DNA of 10,424 bases, from positions 1-10,424 of the forward strand of contig CAYYGL010000176.1 of assembly GCA_964471235.1 (NCBI GenBank), in the 5' to 3' direction. This stretch comes from CAYYGL01 sp964471235. GTDB taxonomy: Bacteria; Calditrichota; Calditrichia; RBG-13-44-9; J075. Below, in pieces: positions 1-5,537 of the stretch. A program made the position numbers and the translations under genes. The notes under the pieces are model-generated. The model searched no databases and had not been told where the DNA came from. It saw only the letters and a list, made by a program, of their open reading frames with translations. The stretch's first letter is position 1; every line of letters starts with the position of its first letter.

Positions 1-602
1 ATGCCCAGGAATTCGAGCACCTGAAATTCGACCGCCAGCGATTCTCGGATTCCTTGATGGAAAATTTACTCACCCACGCTGCCCAACGGGTATCGGTGCA
101 GAACGAATCTGTCATTATTCATCATGTGTATGTGGAGCGCCGGGTGATTCCTCTGAATATTTATATCCGGGAAGCCGGAGAAGAGGCGGCGAAGGCAGCG
201 GTGATTGATTATGGGAAGGCAATCAAAGACCTGGCTGCAACCAATATTTTCCCCGGGGATTTATTCCTTAAAAACTTTGGCGTTACCCGAAATGGCAGGG
301 TGGTGTTTTATGATTATGATGAATTGTGTTTGTTAACCGACTGTAATTTTCGCCGAATGCCGCCCCCGCAGTCGGTTGAAGATGAACTGGCAGACGAACC
401 CTGGTTTTCCGCCGGGGAAAATGATATCTTCCCGGAGGAGTTTCGCTACTTTTTGGGTTTGCCGGATGATCTGAAAGCGGTGTTTATTGAACATCATTCT
501 GATCTGTTCCGGGTGGAATTCTGGCAATCCATTCAGGAACGGTTGCGAAATGGTGAACTCATCGACATCTCCGCTTACCCGCCGGAAAAACGGCTGCGGT
601 GA
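1..602 (+). CDS. aceK: Isocitrate dehydrogenase kinase/phosphatase, C-terminal part (5' end outside window)
   Basis: AceK phosphorylates and dephosphorylates cytosolic isocitrate dehydrogenase, switching carbon between the TCA cycle and the glyoxylate bypass. The frame is open from position 3 at the left edge (reading A-Q-E-F-E-H-L-K-F), so the ATG at 54 is internal and the gene is only partial here: 199 residues are visible, against about 580 in E. coli AceK. Visible family landmarks are D-Y-G-x-A-I-K-D-L-A, the F-P-G-D-L-F-L-K-N-F-G-V-T-R loop, and V-V-F-Y-D-Y-D-E. Together these carry the residues equivalent to E. coli D457, N462, D475 and D477, which bind metal and nucleotide, so the catalytic end is intact. 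The stop at 600-602 is followed by a repeat-rich gap. The rest of the kinase domain and the regulatory domain lie to the left of the window. Family assignment is essentially certain from motif order. Confidence 0.96.
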   Translation, partial: AQEFEHLKFDRQRFSDSLMENLLTHAAQRVSVQNESVIIHHVYVERRVIPLNIYIREAGEEAAKAAVIDYGKAIKDLAATNIFPGDLFLKNFGVTRNGRVVFYDYDELCLLTDCNFRRMPPPQSVEDELADEPWFSAGENDIFPEEFRYFLGLPDDLKAVFIEHHSDLFRVEFWQSIQERLRNGELIDISAYPPEKRLR

Positions 603-610
603 GAAGTAGG

Positions 611-638
611 AGATAAAAGATAAAAGATTAAAGATTAA
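611..638. repeat. Period-7 tandem repeat (4 units)
   Basis: Four contiguous heptamers, AGATAAA twice then AGATTAA twice, begin nine bases after the aceK stop. The period is exactly 7 with one substituted position. No reading frame continues through it. It is one of several period-7 or degenerate short repeats in the window's gaps (compare 7895-7915). Confidence 0.75.
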
Positions 639-707
639 AAGGAATTGGGGGGAGCAACAAAATTATGGAGTTTGAATAATTAATCGGGCTATTTTTAATG
701 CTCGCAG

Positions 708-737
708 CGGAGCGTCAAAACAAGTTTTGACGCTCCG
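708..737. repeat. Perfect 13-bp-stem hairpin
   Basis: The left arm 708-720 (CGGAGCGTCAAAA) is exactly complementary to 725-737, with a four-base CAAG loop. No T-run follows, so it is a poor intrinsic terminator, although it could still protect the 3' end of the aceK transcript. The arm is nearly identical to that of the next hairpin (753-772) and to the unpaired module at 651-664. This suggests a small palindromic repeat family rather than a one-off structure. Confidence 0.8.
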
Positions 738-752
738 TTGTAAACGTAGGAG

Positions 753-772
753 CGACAAAATTTATTTTGTCG
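753..772. repeat. Second hairpin of the same repeat family
   Basis: The arms CGACAAAA (753-760) and TTTTGTCG (765-772) pair perfectly around a TTTA loop, and are preceded by GGAG. The left side, GGAGCGACAAAAT, differs from the arm of the 708-737 hairpin at one base in the shared core. The two hairpins lie 15 bases apart, head to tail. Confidence 0.75.
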
Positions 773-969
773 GTGGCACGGTTATTTAATCAACCTTCAT
801 TATTTTGTCCAGCCCACGGAAGCTTTCAGAAGCTTTGAGCCGACAGGTGTCAGCAAAAGAGTAGATGGGTGAATGAGTAAATGGGTAGATGGTAAATAGA
901 GTCATTTATTGGTTACTCATCACGCATTCCATATAGTGCGGTCTTCACCATCCCGGTTCTTTGTCAATA

Positions 970-978
970 TGATATGAT
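970..978 (+). promoter_or_regulatory. Candidate extended -10 promoter for aroC
   Basis: TG-A-TATGAT (970-978) matches the extended -10 form of a sigma-70-type promoter. No good -35 was found at the usual distance. Transcription would begin near 985, giving a leader of about 38 bases that includes the aroC ribosome binding site. This is a motif match only. Confidence 0.35.
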
Positions 979-1022
979 AAATTTTGAATCGGTCTATCTT
1001 ACAAGCTAAAAAAGGAGTCACC

Positions 1023-2207
1023 ATGCCATACCTTCGTTTTTACACCGCCGGGGAATCCCATGGGCAAAAGTTGGTGGGAATTCTGGAAGGGTTACCGGCA
1101 GATATTCCCATTGCTGTCGAAGCGATCAATCATCAATTGAGGCGACGGCAGCAGGGGTATGGTCGCGGTCGGCGGATGAAGATTGAATCGGACCGGGTAA
1201 ACGTTCTTTCCGGAATGCGTTTTGGCAAAACGCTGGGCAGTCCCATTAGTGTGGAAATCGAAAACAAAGATTGGAAGAACTGGCGGGAGAAGATGGCGGT
1301 TCAGGATAGCGGGGAAAAAATAAAAAGAGTGACCATTCCCCGCCCCGGGCATGTGGATTTTGCCGGAGCTGTGAAGTATGGGCAGGAAGATATCCGCAAT
1401 GTGCTGGAACGAGCCTCTGCCCGGGAGACGGCAATGCGGGTGGCATTGGGCTCCTTTGCCCGGCAGTTCCTGGAACAGTTGGGCATTCTCATCGCCAGTC
1501 ATGTCATTCAGTTGCAGGATATTGCAGCGCCCATCACGTTTGTAAGCGGCTATCCGGATATCCTGCAATCCTTTCCCCCGGAGCAGATCAATGCCCTCGC
1601 CGATGCCTCCCCGGTGCGCTGCCTGGATGAAGCGGCTGCCAGGGGTATGATGGAACGAATTGATACCGCCAAAACGGAGCGGGATACCGTGGGGGGGATC
1701 TTTGAAGTCATTGCCTTCAATGTGCCCGTCGGGTTGGGCAGTCACGTGCATTGGGATCGTCGGTTGGATACCCGCATTGCCGCGGCGATGATGAGCATTC
1801 AGGCTATTAAAGGGGTGGAGATTGGCAGCGGTTTTGGAGGTGCTACCCGCCGAGGTTCCGAAGTACATGATGAAATCTTTTATGATGCAGAGGCGGAGCA
1901 ATATTTCCGAAAAAGCAATCATGCCGGTGGCATAGAAGGGGGGATATCCAACGGCATGCCCATCGTGGTGCGTGCCGCCATGAAACCCATCTCCACCCTG
2001 ATGCAGCCGTTAAACTCGGTCGATATGCCCACCAAACAAGCTGCCAAAGCGCATATCGAACGTTCCGATGTGTGTGCGCTGCCAGCTGCCGGCATCGTCG
2101 GGGAAGCCATGCTGGCGCTGGTCATTGCCGATGCGGTGCTGGAAAAATTTGGTGGAGACAGCCTGAAAGAGGTGATGGAGCGGTATCTGGCGTGGGGGAA
2201 AAAATAG
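1023..2207 (+). CDS. aroC: Chorismate synthase
   Basis: This enzyme converts 5-enolpyruvylshikimate-3-phosphate to chorismate, the last step of the shikimate pathway, using reduced FMN as a non-consumed cofactor in the cytosol. The start at 1023 is preferred because AAAGGAGT sits 5 to 9 bases upstream and the product then begins at the conserved G-E-S-H-G region. The upstream TTG at 984 would add a 13-residue non-homologous tail. The product is 394 residues, within the longer bacterial AroC range. Landmarks are G-E-S-H-G (residues 10-14, with the first catalytic His at 13), R-R-R-Q-Q-G-Y-G-R-G (40-49), R-P-G-H-V-D (107-112, second catalytic His at 110), G-S-G-F-G-G-A, N-H-A-G-G-I-E-G-G-I-S-N-G, and E-R-S-D (346-349) before the C-terminal helix. 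All expected active-site residues are present. It appears monocistronic, with repeat-rich sequence before it and an independent promoter after it. Confidence 0.98.
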   Translation: MPYLRFYTAGESHGQKLVGILEGLPADIPIAVEAINHQLRRRQQGYGRGRRMKIESDRVNVLSGMRFGKTLGSPISVEIENKDWKNWREKMAVQDSGEKIKRVTIPRPGHVDFAGAVKYGQEDIRNVLERASARETAMRVALGSFARQFLEQLGILIASHVIQLQDIAAPITFVSGYPDILQSFPPEQINALADASPVRCLDEAAARGMMERIDTAKTERDTVGGIFEVIAFNVPVGLGSHVHWDRRLDTRIAAAMMSIQAIKGVEIGSGFGGATRRGSEVHDEIFYDAEAEQYFRKSNHAGGIEGGISNGMPIVVRAAMKPISTLMQPLNSVDMPTKQAAKAHIERSDVCALPAAGIVGEAMLALVIADAVLEKFGGDSLKEVMERYLAWGKK

Positions 2208-2310
2208 CGCAACTTCCTGAACACGAAGCGTTTAAAAACGTACGGTATAGTAAGCCCGCTGGTTTTCTCAGAAACATTACTAATTTTTTTCTCTCTCCCC
2301 CATATTTTAT

Positions 2311-2339
2311 TTGACATGTTGGTTAATAATAATTATACT
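2311..2339 (+). promoter_or_regulatory. Near-consensus sigma-70 promoter for the ATPase gene
   Basis: TTGACA (2311-2316) and TATACT (2334-2339) are separated by exactly 17 bases in A+T-rich DNA. This is a perfect -35 and a five-of-six -10. Transcription would start near 2346, leaving about 26 bases of leader before ATG 2372. It is the strongest promoter signal in the window and shows the accessory ATPase is transcribed independently of aroC. Confidence 0.75.
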
Positions 2340-2371
2340 ATTTTTAATAAAATTGAAATTATGGTAAAGTT

Positions 2372-3673
2372 ATGCTTGTTCAGCGAGATCTTCTGGCACA
2401 AATATATCCCTATCTGGAGCGGAAAGAGTATCTTGCGATTATCGGTCCCCGTCAGGCAGGTAAAACCACCCTGTTGGTGATGATCGAAGATTATCTCAAA
2501 AAGAAGCTCGACGTATCCTCAGACGCCATTCACACTATCACCTTTGAAGACCTGGCATTACGAACAGCATTTGAAAGCGATCCGATTCACTTTATAAATT
2601 CTTTACGGGATAATTCTAATACCGTCACTTACGTTATGCTGGATGAATATCAATATGTCAAAGATGGCGGTCAGAAGTTGAAATTTATTTATGATACCGT
2701 ACCCGGGGTCAAAATGATTCTAACCGGTTCTTCTTCTTTGGAACTACAATGGCAAGTGGGTAAATACATGGTGGGACGTCTGCTTTATTTTTATCTCTTT
2801 CCGTTTAATTTCCATGAATTTTTAGTAGCCAGGGATTCCACCTGGCAAAAGCTTTACCAGGCTCATCATCAAAAACTTTTGTCACTCTTACAGGATAATA
2901 ACGTTAACAAGATTTCCAATGAAATAGATTCTTCTTATCAAAAATTTAACCAGTTGTTCGAAACGTATTGTATCTTTGGTGGATATCCGGCAGTCGCTTT
3001 GGAATCCAATCGTGTAATAAAGGAACGGTTACTCCGGGATATCTATAATGCCTTTCTCTTAAGAGATATCAAAGATCTGCTATCCCTGGCAACGGACCGT
3101 GAGTTGCTTCGGTTGTCTCAATTTTTATCCACACAAATTGGAAATATTGTGGTCTATCAAAATCTAAGTACGGCTTCGGGATTGTCATTTAACCGGTTGA
3201 AACAACATCTTCATATTTTAGAAGAGACATTCATTATCTCCTTTCTCAGACCTTATTTTCGAAACAAACAAAAAGAATTATCGAAGAATCCAAAGGTTTA
3301 TTTTGTTGACCTGGGGCTTCGGAATTCATTAATCAACAATTTTAATGAATTCATCCAACGCCCCGATGAGGGGCAATTGGTTGAGAATACCGTGTGGCGA
3401 CATTTAGCGGAATTTTTTGATATGCCTGGAGGCATCCATTTCTGGCGAACCAAATCCGGCGTGGAGGTTGATTTTCTGGTGGAGCACCAGGGAGAGCTAT
3501 TCCCCATTGAAGTAAAATATACGCGGATGAAGGACCCCCGGCTTCCCCGCCATCTCAAGCGGTTTATTGATAATTACTCTCCCCGTAAAGCCCTGGTATT
3601 AAACCACAATTTCTGGGGGAGCAGCGAATACAACGGTTGTATGGTATATTTTGCGCCGGTGTATTATTTATAG
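2372..3673 (+). CDS. AAA_14/DUF4143 family ATPase with PD-(D/E)XK-like C-terminus
   Basis: This is a 433-residue P-loop ATPase of the AAA_14 plus DUF4143 architecture, a family common in bacterial and archaeal accessory regions whose cellular role is unresolved. The N-terminal ATPase shows Walker A G-P-R-Q-A-G-K-T-T (25-33), Walker B V-M-L-D-E-Y-Q-Y-V (88-96), and a sensor-like K-M-I-L-T-G-S-S-S (114-122). A DUF4143 segment follows (F-G-G-Y-P-A-V, then R-D-I-Y-N-A-F-L-L-R-D-I). The C-terminus has a nuclease-like constellation: E338 in V-E-N, D367 in E-V-D-F-L-V, then E380-V-K382. All nucleotide-binding residues are intact and the length is usual for the family. ATG 2372 has only a weak Shine-Dalgarno; the ATG at 2361 is out of frame. 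The gene is visibly more A+T-rich than aroC or the TonB receptor gene, consistent with horizontal acquisition. A DNA-related role is inference from the C-terminal motif only. Confidence 0.94.
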   Translation: MLVQRDLLAQIYPYLERKEYLAIIGPRQAGKTTLLVMIEDYLKKKLDVSSDAIHTITFEDLALRTAFESDPIHFINSLRDNSNTVTYVMLDEYQYVKDGGQKLKFIYDTVPGVKMILTGSSSLELQWQVGKYMVGRLLYFYLFPFNFHEFLVARDSTWQKLYQAHHQKLLSLLQDNNVNKISNEIDSSYQKFNQLFETYCIFGGYPAVALESNRVIKERLLRDIYNAFLLRDIKDLLSLATDRELLRLSQFLSTQIGNIVVYQNLSTASGLSFNRLKQHLHILEETFIISFLRPYFRNKQKELSKNPKVYFVDLGLRNSLINNFNEFIQRPDEGQLVENTVWRHLAEFFDMPGGIHFWRTKSGVEVDFLVEHQGELFPIEVKYTRMKDPRLPRHLKRFIDNYSPRKALVLNHNFWGSSEYNGCMVYFAPVYYL

Positions 3674-3753
3674 GGTTGTGTAGCACAGATTCGTTTTTTG
3701 TAAATCCAATCAAGCGCCCCCGGTTCGTTTCTAAAGTATTCAAAACAACTCCC

Positions 3754-3775
3754 TCTGTTAGCCTGCTCTAACAGA
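3754..3775. repeat. 8-bp inverted repeat upstream of the antitoxin gene
   Basis: TCTGTTAG (3754-3761) pairs perfectly with CTAACAGA (3768-3775) across a six-base CCTGCT loop. The inner pentamers GTTAG and CTAAC recur in the larger palindrome at 3846-3879, in the opposite relative order. It may be a distal operator for the toxin-antitoxin operon, or a weak end structure for the ATPase transcript. No T-run follows it. Confidence 0.5.
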
Positions 3776-3845
3776 ATAATTGGGATAATCAGAGAAGAGA
3801 TGGGATAAATTCTCTCTACGTATGAACTTTGTATTGCGAAATTCA

Positions 3846-3879
3846 TTTTTTCTAACTAAATTAATTTTGTTAGAAAAAA
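3846..3879. promoter_or_regulatory. 34-bp near-perfect palindrome, candidate antitoxin operator
   Basis: The outer arms TTTTTTCTAAC (3846-3856) and GTTAGAAAAAA (3869-3879) are exact complements. The centre AAATTAATTT (3858-3867) is itself a palindrome on the same axis, so only the T/T pair at 3857/3868 breaks the symmetry over 34 bases. It ends 18 bases before the antitoxin start codon. AbrB-family antitoxins commonly repress their own operon by binding palindromes at the promoter. A weak TTGCGA-17-TAAATT promoter (3834-3862) would overlap it. The operator role is inferred from position and symmetry. Confidence 0.6.
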
Positions 3880-3897
3880 AATATAAAGGTGGAAATT

Positions 3898-4149
3898 GTG
3901 TATACTGTAGGCATTTCTCCAAAAGGTCAGATAACGCTACCGGCAAAAATTCGAAAACGGCTGGGATTAAAAGCCCATGATAAAGTCGCACTGATTTTTC
4001 GCGGAGACGAGTTAATTCTCAAACCCTTACAGGGCACCATTCGAGACTTCCGTGGTACTGTGGAGACCTATCAACATCCTGAGGATTTCCAGGCGATTAG
4101 CGAGCAAGTAAAAAATGCCGTGGCGCACAAACATGGAGAGGAGAGTTAA
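3898..4149 (+). CDS. AbrB/MazE-type DNA-binding antitoxin (VapB-like)
   Basis: This is a small SpoVT/AbrB swapped-hairpin DNA-binding protein, expected to neutralise the downstream PIN toxin and repress the operon. GTG 3898 is preferred because AAAGGTGG (3885-3892) is a good ribosome binding site 5 bases away; the in-frame GTG at 3889 lies inside that site. The 83-residue product opens with S-P-K-G-Q-I-T-L-P-A-K-I-R-K-R-L-G-L (residues 7-24), the signature of the family, then a hydrophobic strand and L-I-L-K-P-L. The C-terminal half (about 48-83), beginning R-D-F-R-G-T-V and rich in charged residues, is the region that usually docks onto the toxin. Seven bases separate it from the toxin start, so the two genes form one operon. 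The palindrome just upstream is the natural candidate for autoregulation. Confidence 0.92.
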   Translation: MYTVGISPKGQITLPAKIRKRLGLKAHDKVALIFRGDELILKPLQGTIRDFRGTVETYQHPEDFQAISEQVKNAVAHKHGEES

Positions 4150-4156
4150 TCTAACC

Positions 4157-4567
4157 ATGGAACAATGTTTTATTGACACAAATGTCTTTTTGCGCTACCT
4201 CACCAATGACGACCCTCAAAAAGCCGACCGTATTGAAACCCTGTTCGAGAAAGCAGAGCGAGGAGAAATTACATTGATGACCAGCCACCTGGTGATTGCT
4301 GAGCTGGTATGGACACTGGAATCGTATTATCGTATCAAATCAGCGCAGATTGAATCATTGATACTCGCCATTTTAAATACTCCATATATGGAAGTGGCCG
4401 AGGAGGAATTGATCATCCAGGCATTGGATACCTATGTTGAAAAGAACATTGATTTTATTGATGCTTACAACGCATATTTCATGCGTGAAAAGGGACTTCG
4501 CCGTATTTATACCTACGATGTTAAACACTTTCAGCGGATCGATTGGGTTGAGATTGTTGAACCTTGA
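4157..4567 (+). CDS. PIN-domain ribonuclease toxin (VapC-like)
   Basis: This is a 136-residue PIN-domain protein, the toxin half of a VapBC-type module. Such toxins are metal-dependent endoribonucleases that usually cut tRNA or rRNA. ATG 4157 gives the canonical N-terminus F-I-D-T-N-V-F-L-R-Y-L and follows a GAGGAGAG ribosome binding site that lies in the 3' end of the antitoxin gene. The ATG at 4115 would overlap the antitoxin and add 14 unrelated residues. Acidic residues expected at the metal site are present: D7, E49 (V-I-A-E-L-V-W-T-L), D99/D102 (I-D-F-I-D-A-Y-N-A-Y) and D121 (Y-D-V-K-H-F-Q-R). The toxin is therefore probably catalytically intact. Its RNA target cannot be read from the sequence. 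Confidence 0.94.
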   Translation: MEQCFIDTNVFLRYLTNDDPQKADRIETLFEKAERGEITLMTSHLVIAELVWTLESYYRIKSAQIESLILAILNTPYMEVAEEELIIQALDTYVEKNIDFIDAYNAYFMREKGLRRIYTYDVKHFQRIDWVEIVEP

Positions 4568-4788
4568 ATTCCGAGATTTCCGAACCCTGCCTGCTCAAAT
4601 TCATTTTTCAAGTGCTTCCTTTATTTTCCATCTCCCTGGCAATTGGTAGGAAAAGATCTCTATACCCTGCCCATTTCAAGCATTCCCAACCGTACTCGAC
4701 AATCAATTGGGCGGGCTCTATCCTATTTTTTCCTCACTATTTCAACAACCGAATAATCGAAAATCCAAATGCCCCAATCTTTTCCCCA

Positions 4789-4821
4789 TTTCAAAATGAA
4801 AACCCGTTTTTCAATTTGAAA
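4789..4821. repeat. Imperfect 14-bp hairpin
   Basis: TTTCAAAATGAAAA (4789-4802) pairs with 4808-4821 with one A/A mismatch and a five-base CCCGT loop. It lies about 220 bases past the toxin stop and 8 bases beyond the end of the minus-strand micro-ORF. No T-run adjoins it on either side, so a terminator call is not supported. Confidence 0.45.
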
Positions 4822-4828
4822 ACAACTT

Positions 4829-4948
4829 CTACCAGTTACCATCCATAGCTTTTATAGCATCCCTATATTTTTCCTTCATCAATCCTTTGAAATTCAATGA
4901 CTTATCTGTTTGTTTTGATTTGCCGAAATTCCCGGGAAAGTTTGGCAT
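4829..4948 (-). CDS. Possible 39-residue micro-ORF, unrecognised
   Basis: The minus strand encodes a 39-residue peptide starting M-P-N-F-P-G-N-F-G-K-S-K and ending A-I-K-A-M-D-G-N-W. Its balanced, basic, helix-compatible C-terminal part (F-K-G-L-M-K-E-K-Y-R-D-A-I-K) looks more protein-like than the other small frames in this gap. Two TGA codons sit just upstream in frame, so it cannot be longer at the N-terminus. The ribosome binding site is weak. It could be a genuine small gene, a decayed remnant or chance. I do not recognise a family. Confidence 0.25.
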   Translation of the reverse strand: MPNFPGNFGKSKQTDKSLNFKGLMKEKYRDAIKAMDGNW

Positions 4949-5027
4949 TCCGCTTGCTCATCAAACCAGCATCTTTGTGAAATAAAGAAAAATAATCTTC
5001 CACTATCAAAACAGAGGAGAGCGGGTA

Positions 5028-5516
5028 ATGAAGCGAGCAGTGAACGTTGTGACGATTGTAATAGGAATACTCACCGTGATGCTGGTTTCCTGTAAAAGTT
5101 CCAATGAACCCACCCAGACTACCGGCAGTGTTTCCGGAAAGGTAACCTTTGTGGGCACCTGGCCTGCCACCGGGGAAGTTCAGGTGGGTATTTATGCCAA
5201 TTTACAGCCGCCCTATATTCCCATGGGTCCCCCGGAAGCATTTACGGATCCCATTCCGGCCGGCACCATGGAATATGATTATAAATTAGAAGGATTGGAA
5301 AAGGGCACCTACACGGCAATTTATGTTAGCTGGCGCGATCCTGCGAATCCGGCAGCTTCCAAAATTCTGGGCATGTACTGGGCACATCCTGACAGTGTGG
5401 GCATTGATACCAGCACCGGATTTACCGTTCCGGTAACTGCCCCCACGCCCATCACCATTGATGACAATAATCTGGATTGGACCAACCTGGATATCAAAGC
5501 GGACCTGGGGTTATAA
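5028..5516 (+). CDS. Small outer-membrane or periplasmic lipoprotein, function unknown
   Basis: This 162-residue protein has a type II signal peptide: basic M-K-R, a hydrophobic core (residues 5-20), and lipobox L-V-S-C with the lipidated Cys at 22. A Ser/Thr/Gln-rich linker follows. The mature part opens with G-S-V-S-G-K-V-T-F-V-G-T-W-P and is rich in beta-strand, proline and aromatic patterns (Y-D-Y-K-L-E-G-L-E-K-G-T-Y-T-A-I-Y-V-S-W-R-D). These resemble a carboxypeptidase-regulatory-like or Ig-like beta-sandwich. GAGGAG lies about ten bases before ATG 5028. Its stop is 21 bases before the TonB-dependent receptor gene, so the two are almost certainly co-transcribed. A role as surface accessory or substrate-capture partner of that receptor is inference from the arrangement; there is no similarity to SusD that I can see. 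Confidence 0.87.
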   Translation: MKRAVNVVTIVIGILTVMLVSCKSSNEPTQTTGSVSGKVTFVGTWPATGEVQVGIYANLQPPYIPMGPPEAFTDPIPAGTMEYDYKLEGLEKGTYTAIYVSWRDPANPAASKILGMYWAHPDSVGIDTSTGFTVPVTAPTPITIDDNNLDWTNLDIKADLGL

Positions 5517-5537
5517 ATTTCCGGTAAGGAATGTATC

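Larger units (their letters stand above)
603..1022. other. Repeat-rich intergenic region between aceK and aroC
   Basis: There is no credible gene in these 420 bases. From left to right they hold a heptamer tandem repeat (611-638), a G-rich GGAGCAACAAAATT module (651-664), two hairpins with related arms (708-737 and 753-772), a degenerate low-complexity tract built of GTAGATGG/GAGTAAAT-like units (about 861-905), and a short ACTCATCACGCATT stretch near 915-930. A likely extended -10 promoter for aroC sits at the right end. The open frame from TTG 984 into aroC is an upstream extension, not a separate gene. Confidence 0.7.
4568..5027. other. Intergenic region between toxin and lipoprotein genes
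   Basis: These 460 bases are A+T-rich and pyrimidine-rich on the plus strand. Plus-strand open frames here (for example 4564-4848) have no ribosome binding site and a composition unlike a protein, so they are not called. The notable contents are an imperfect hairpin (4789-4821) and a possible minus-strand micro-ORF (4829-4948). The lipoprotein ribosome binding site (GAGGAG) lies about ten bases before 5028. No convincing promoter with both elements was found. Confidence 0.6.

Noticed and set aside
984..1022. TTG 984 as the aroC start
   Set aside because: The strong ribosome binding site and conserved N-terminus place the start at ATG 1023; the extra 13 residues are translated leader.
1092..1922. 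276-residue minus-strand frame inside aroC
   Set aside because: Antisense shadow of a certain chorismate synthase gene; rich in Gly/His/Pro with no domain pattern.
2221..2240. Possible terminator after aroC (CGTTTAAAAACG)
   Set aside because: The stem would need a two-base loop and has no adjoining T-run; the later T-run at about 2284 has no stem.
3664..3991. Minus-strand frames of 60 and 77 residues upstream of the antitoxin gene
   Set aside because: They span the palindromic regulatory DNA and the antisense of the antitoxin start, with no ribosome binding site or domain signal.
4564..4848. 94-residue plus-strand frame after the toxin gene
   Set aside because: No ribosome binding site and low-complexity, Phe/Ser/Pro-rich composition typical of translated pyrimidine-rich noncoding DNA. 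It overlaps the toxin stop, and a better-looking frame exists on the opposite strand.
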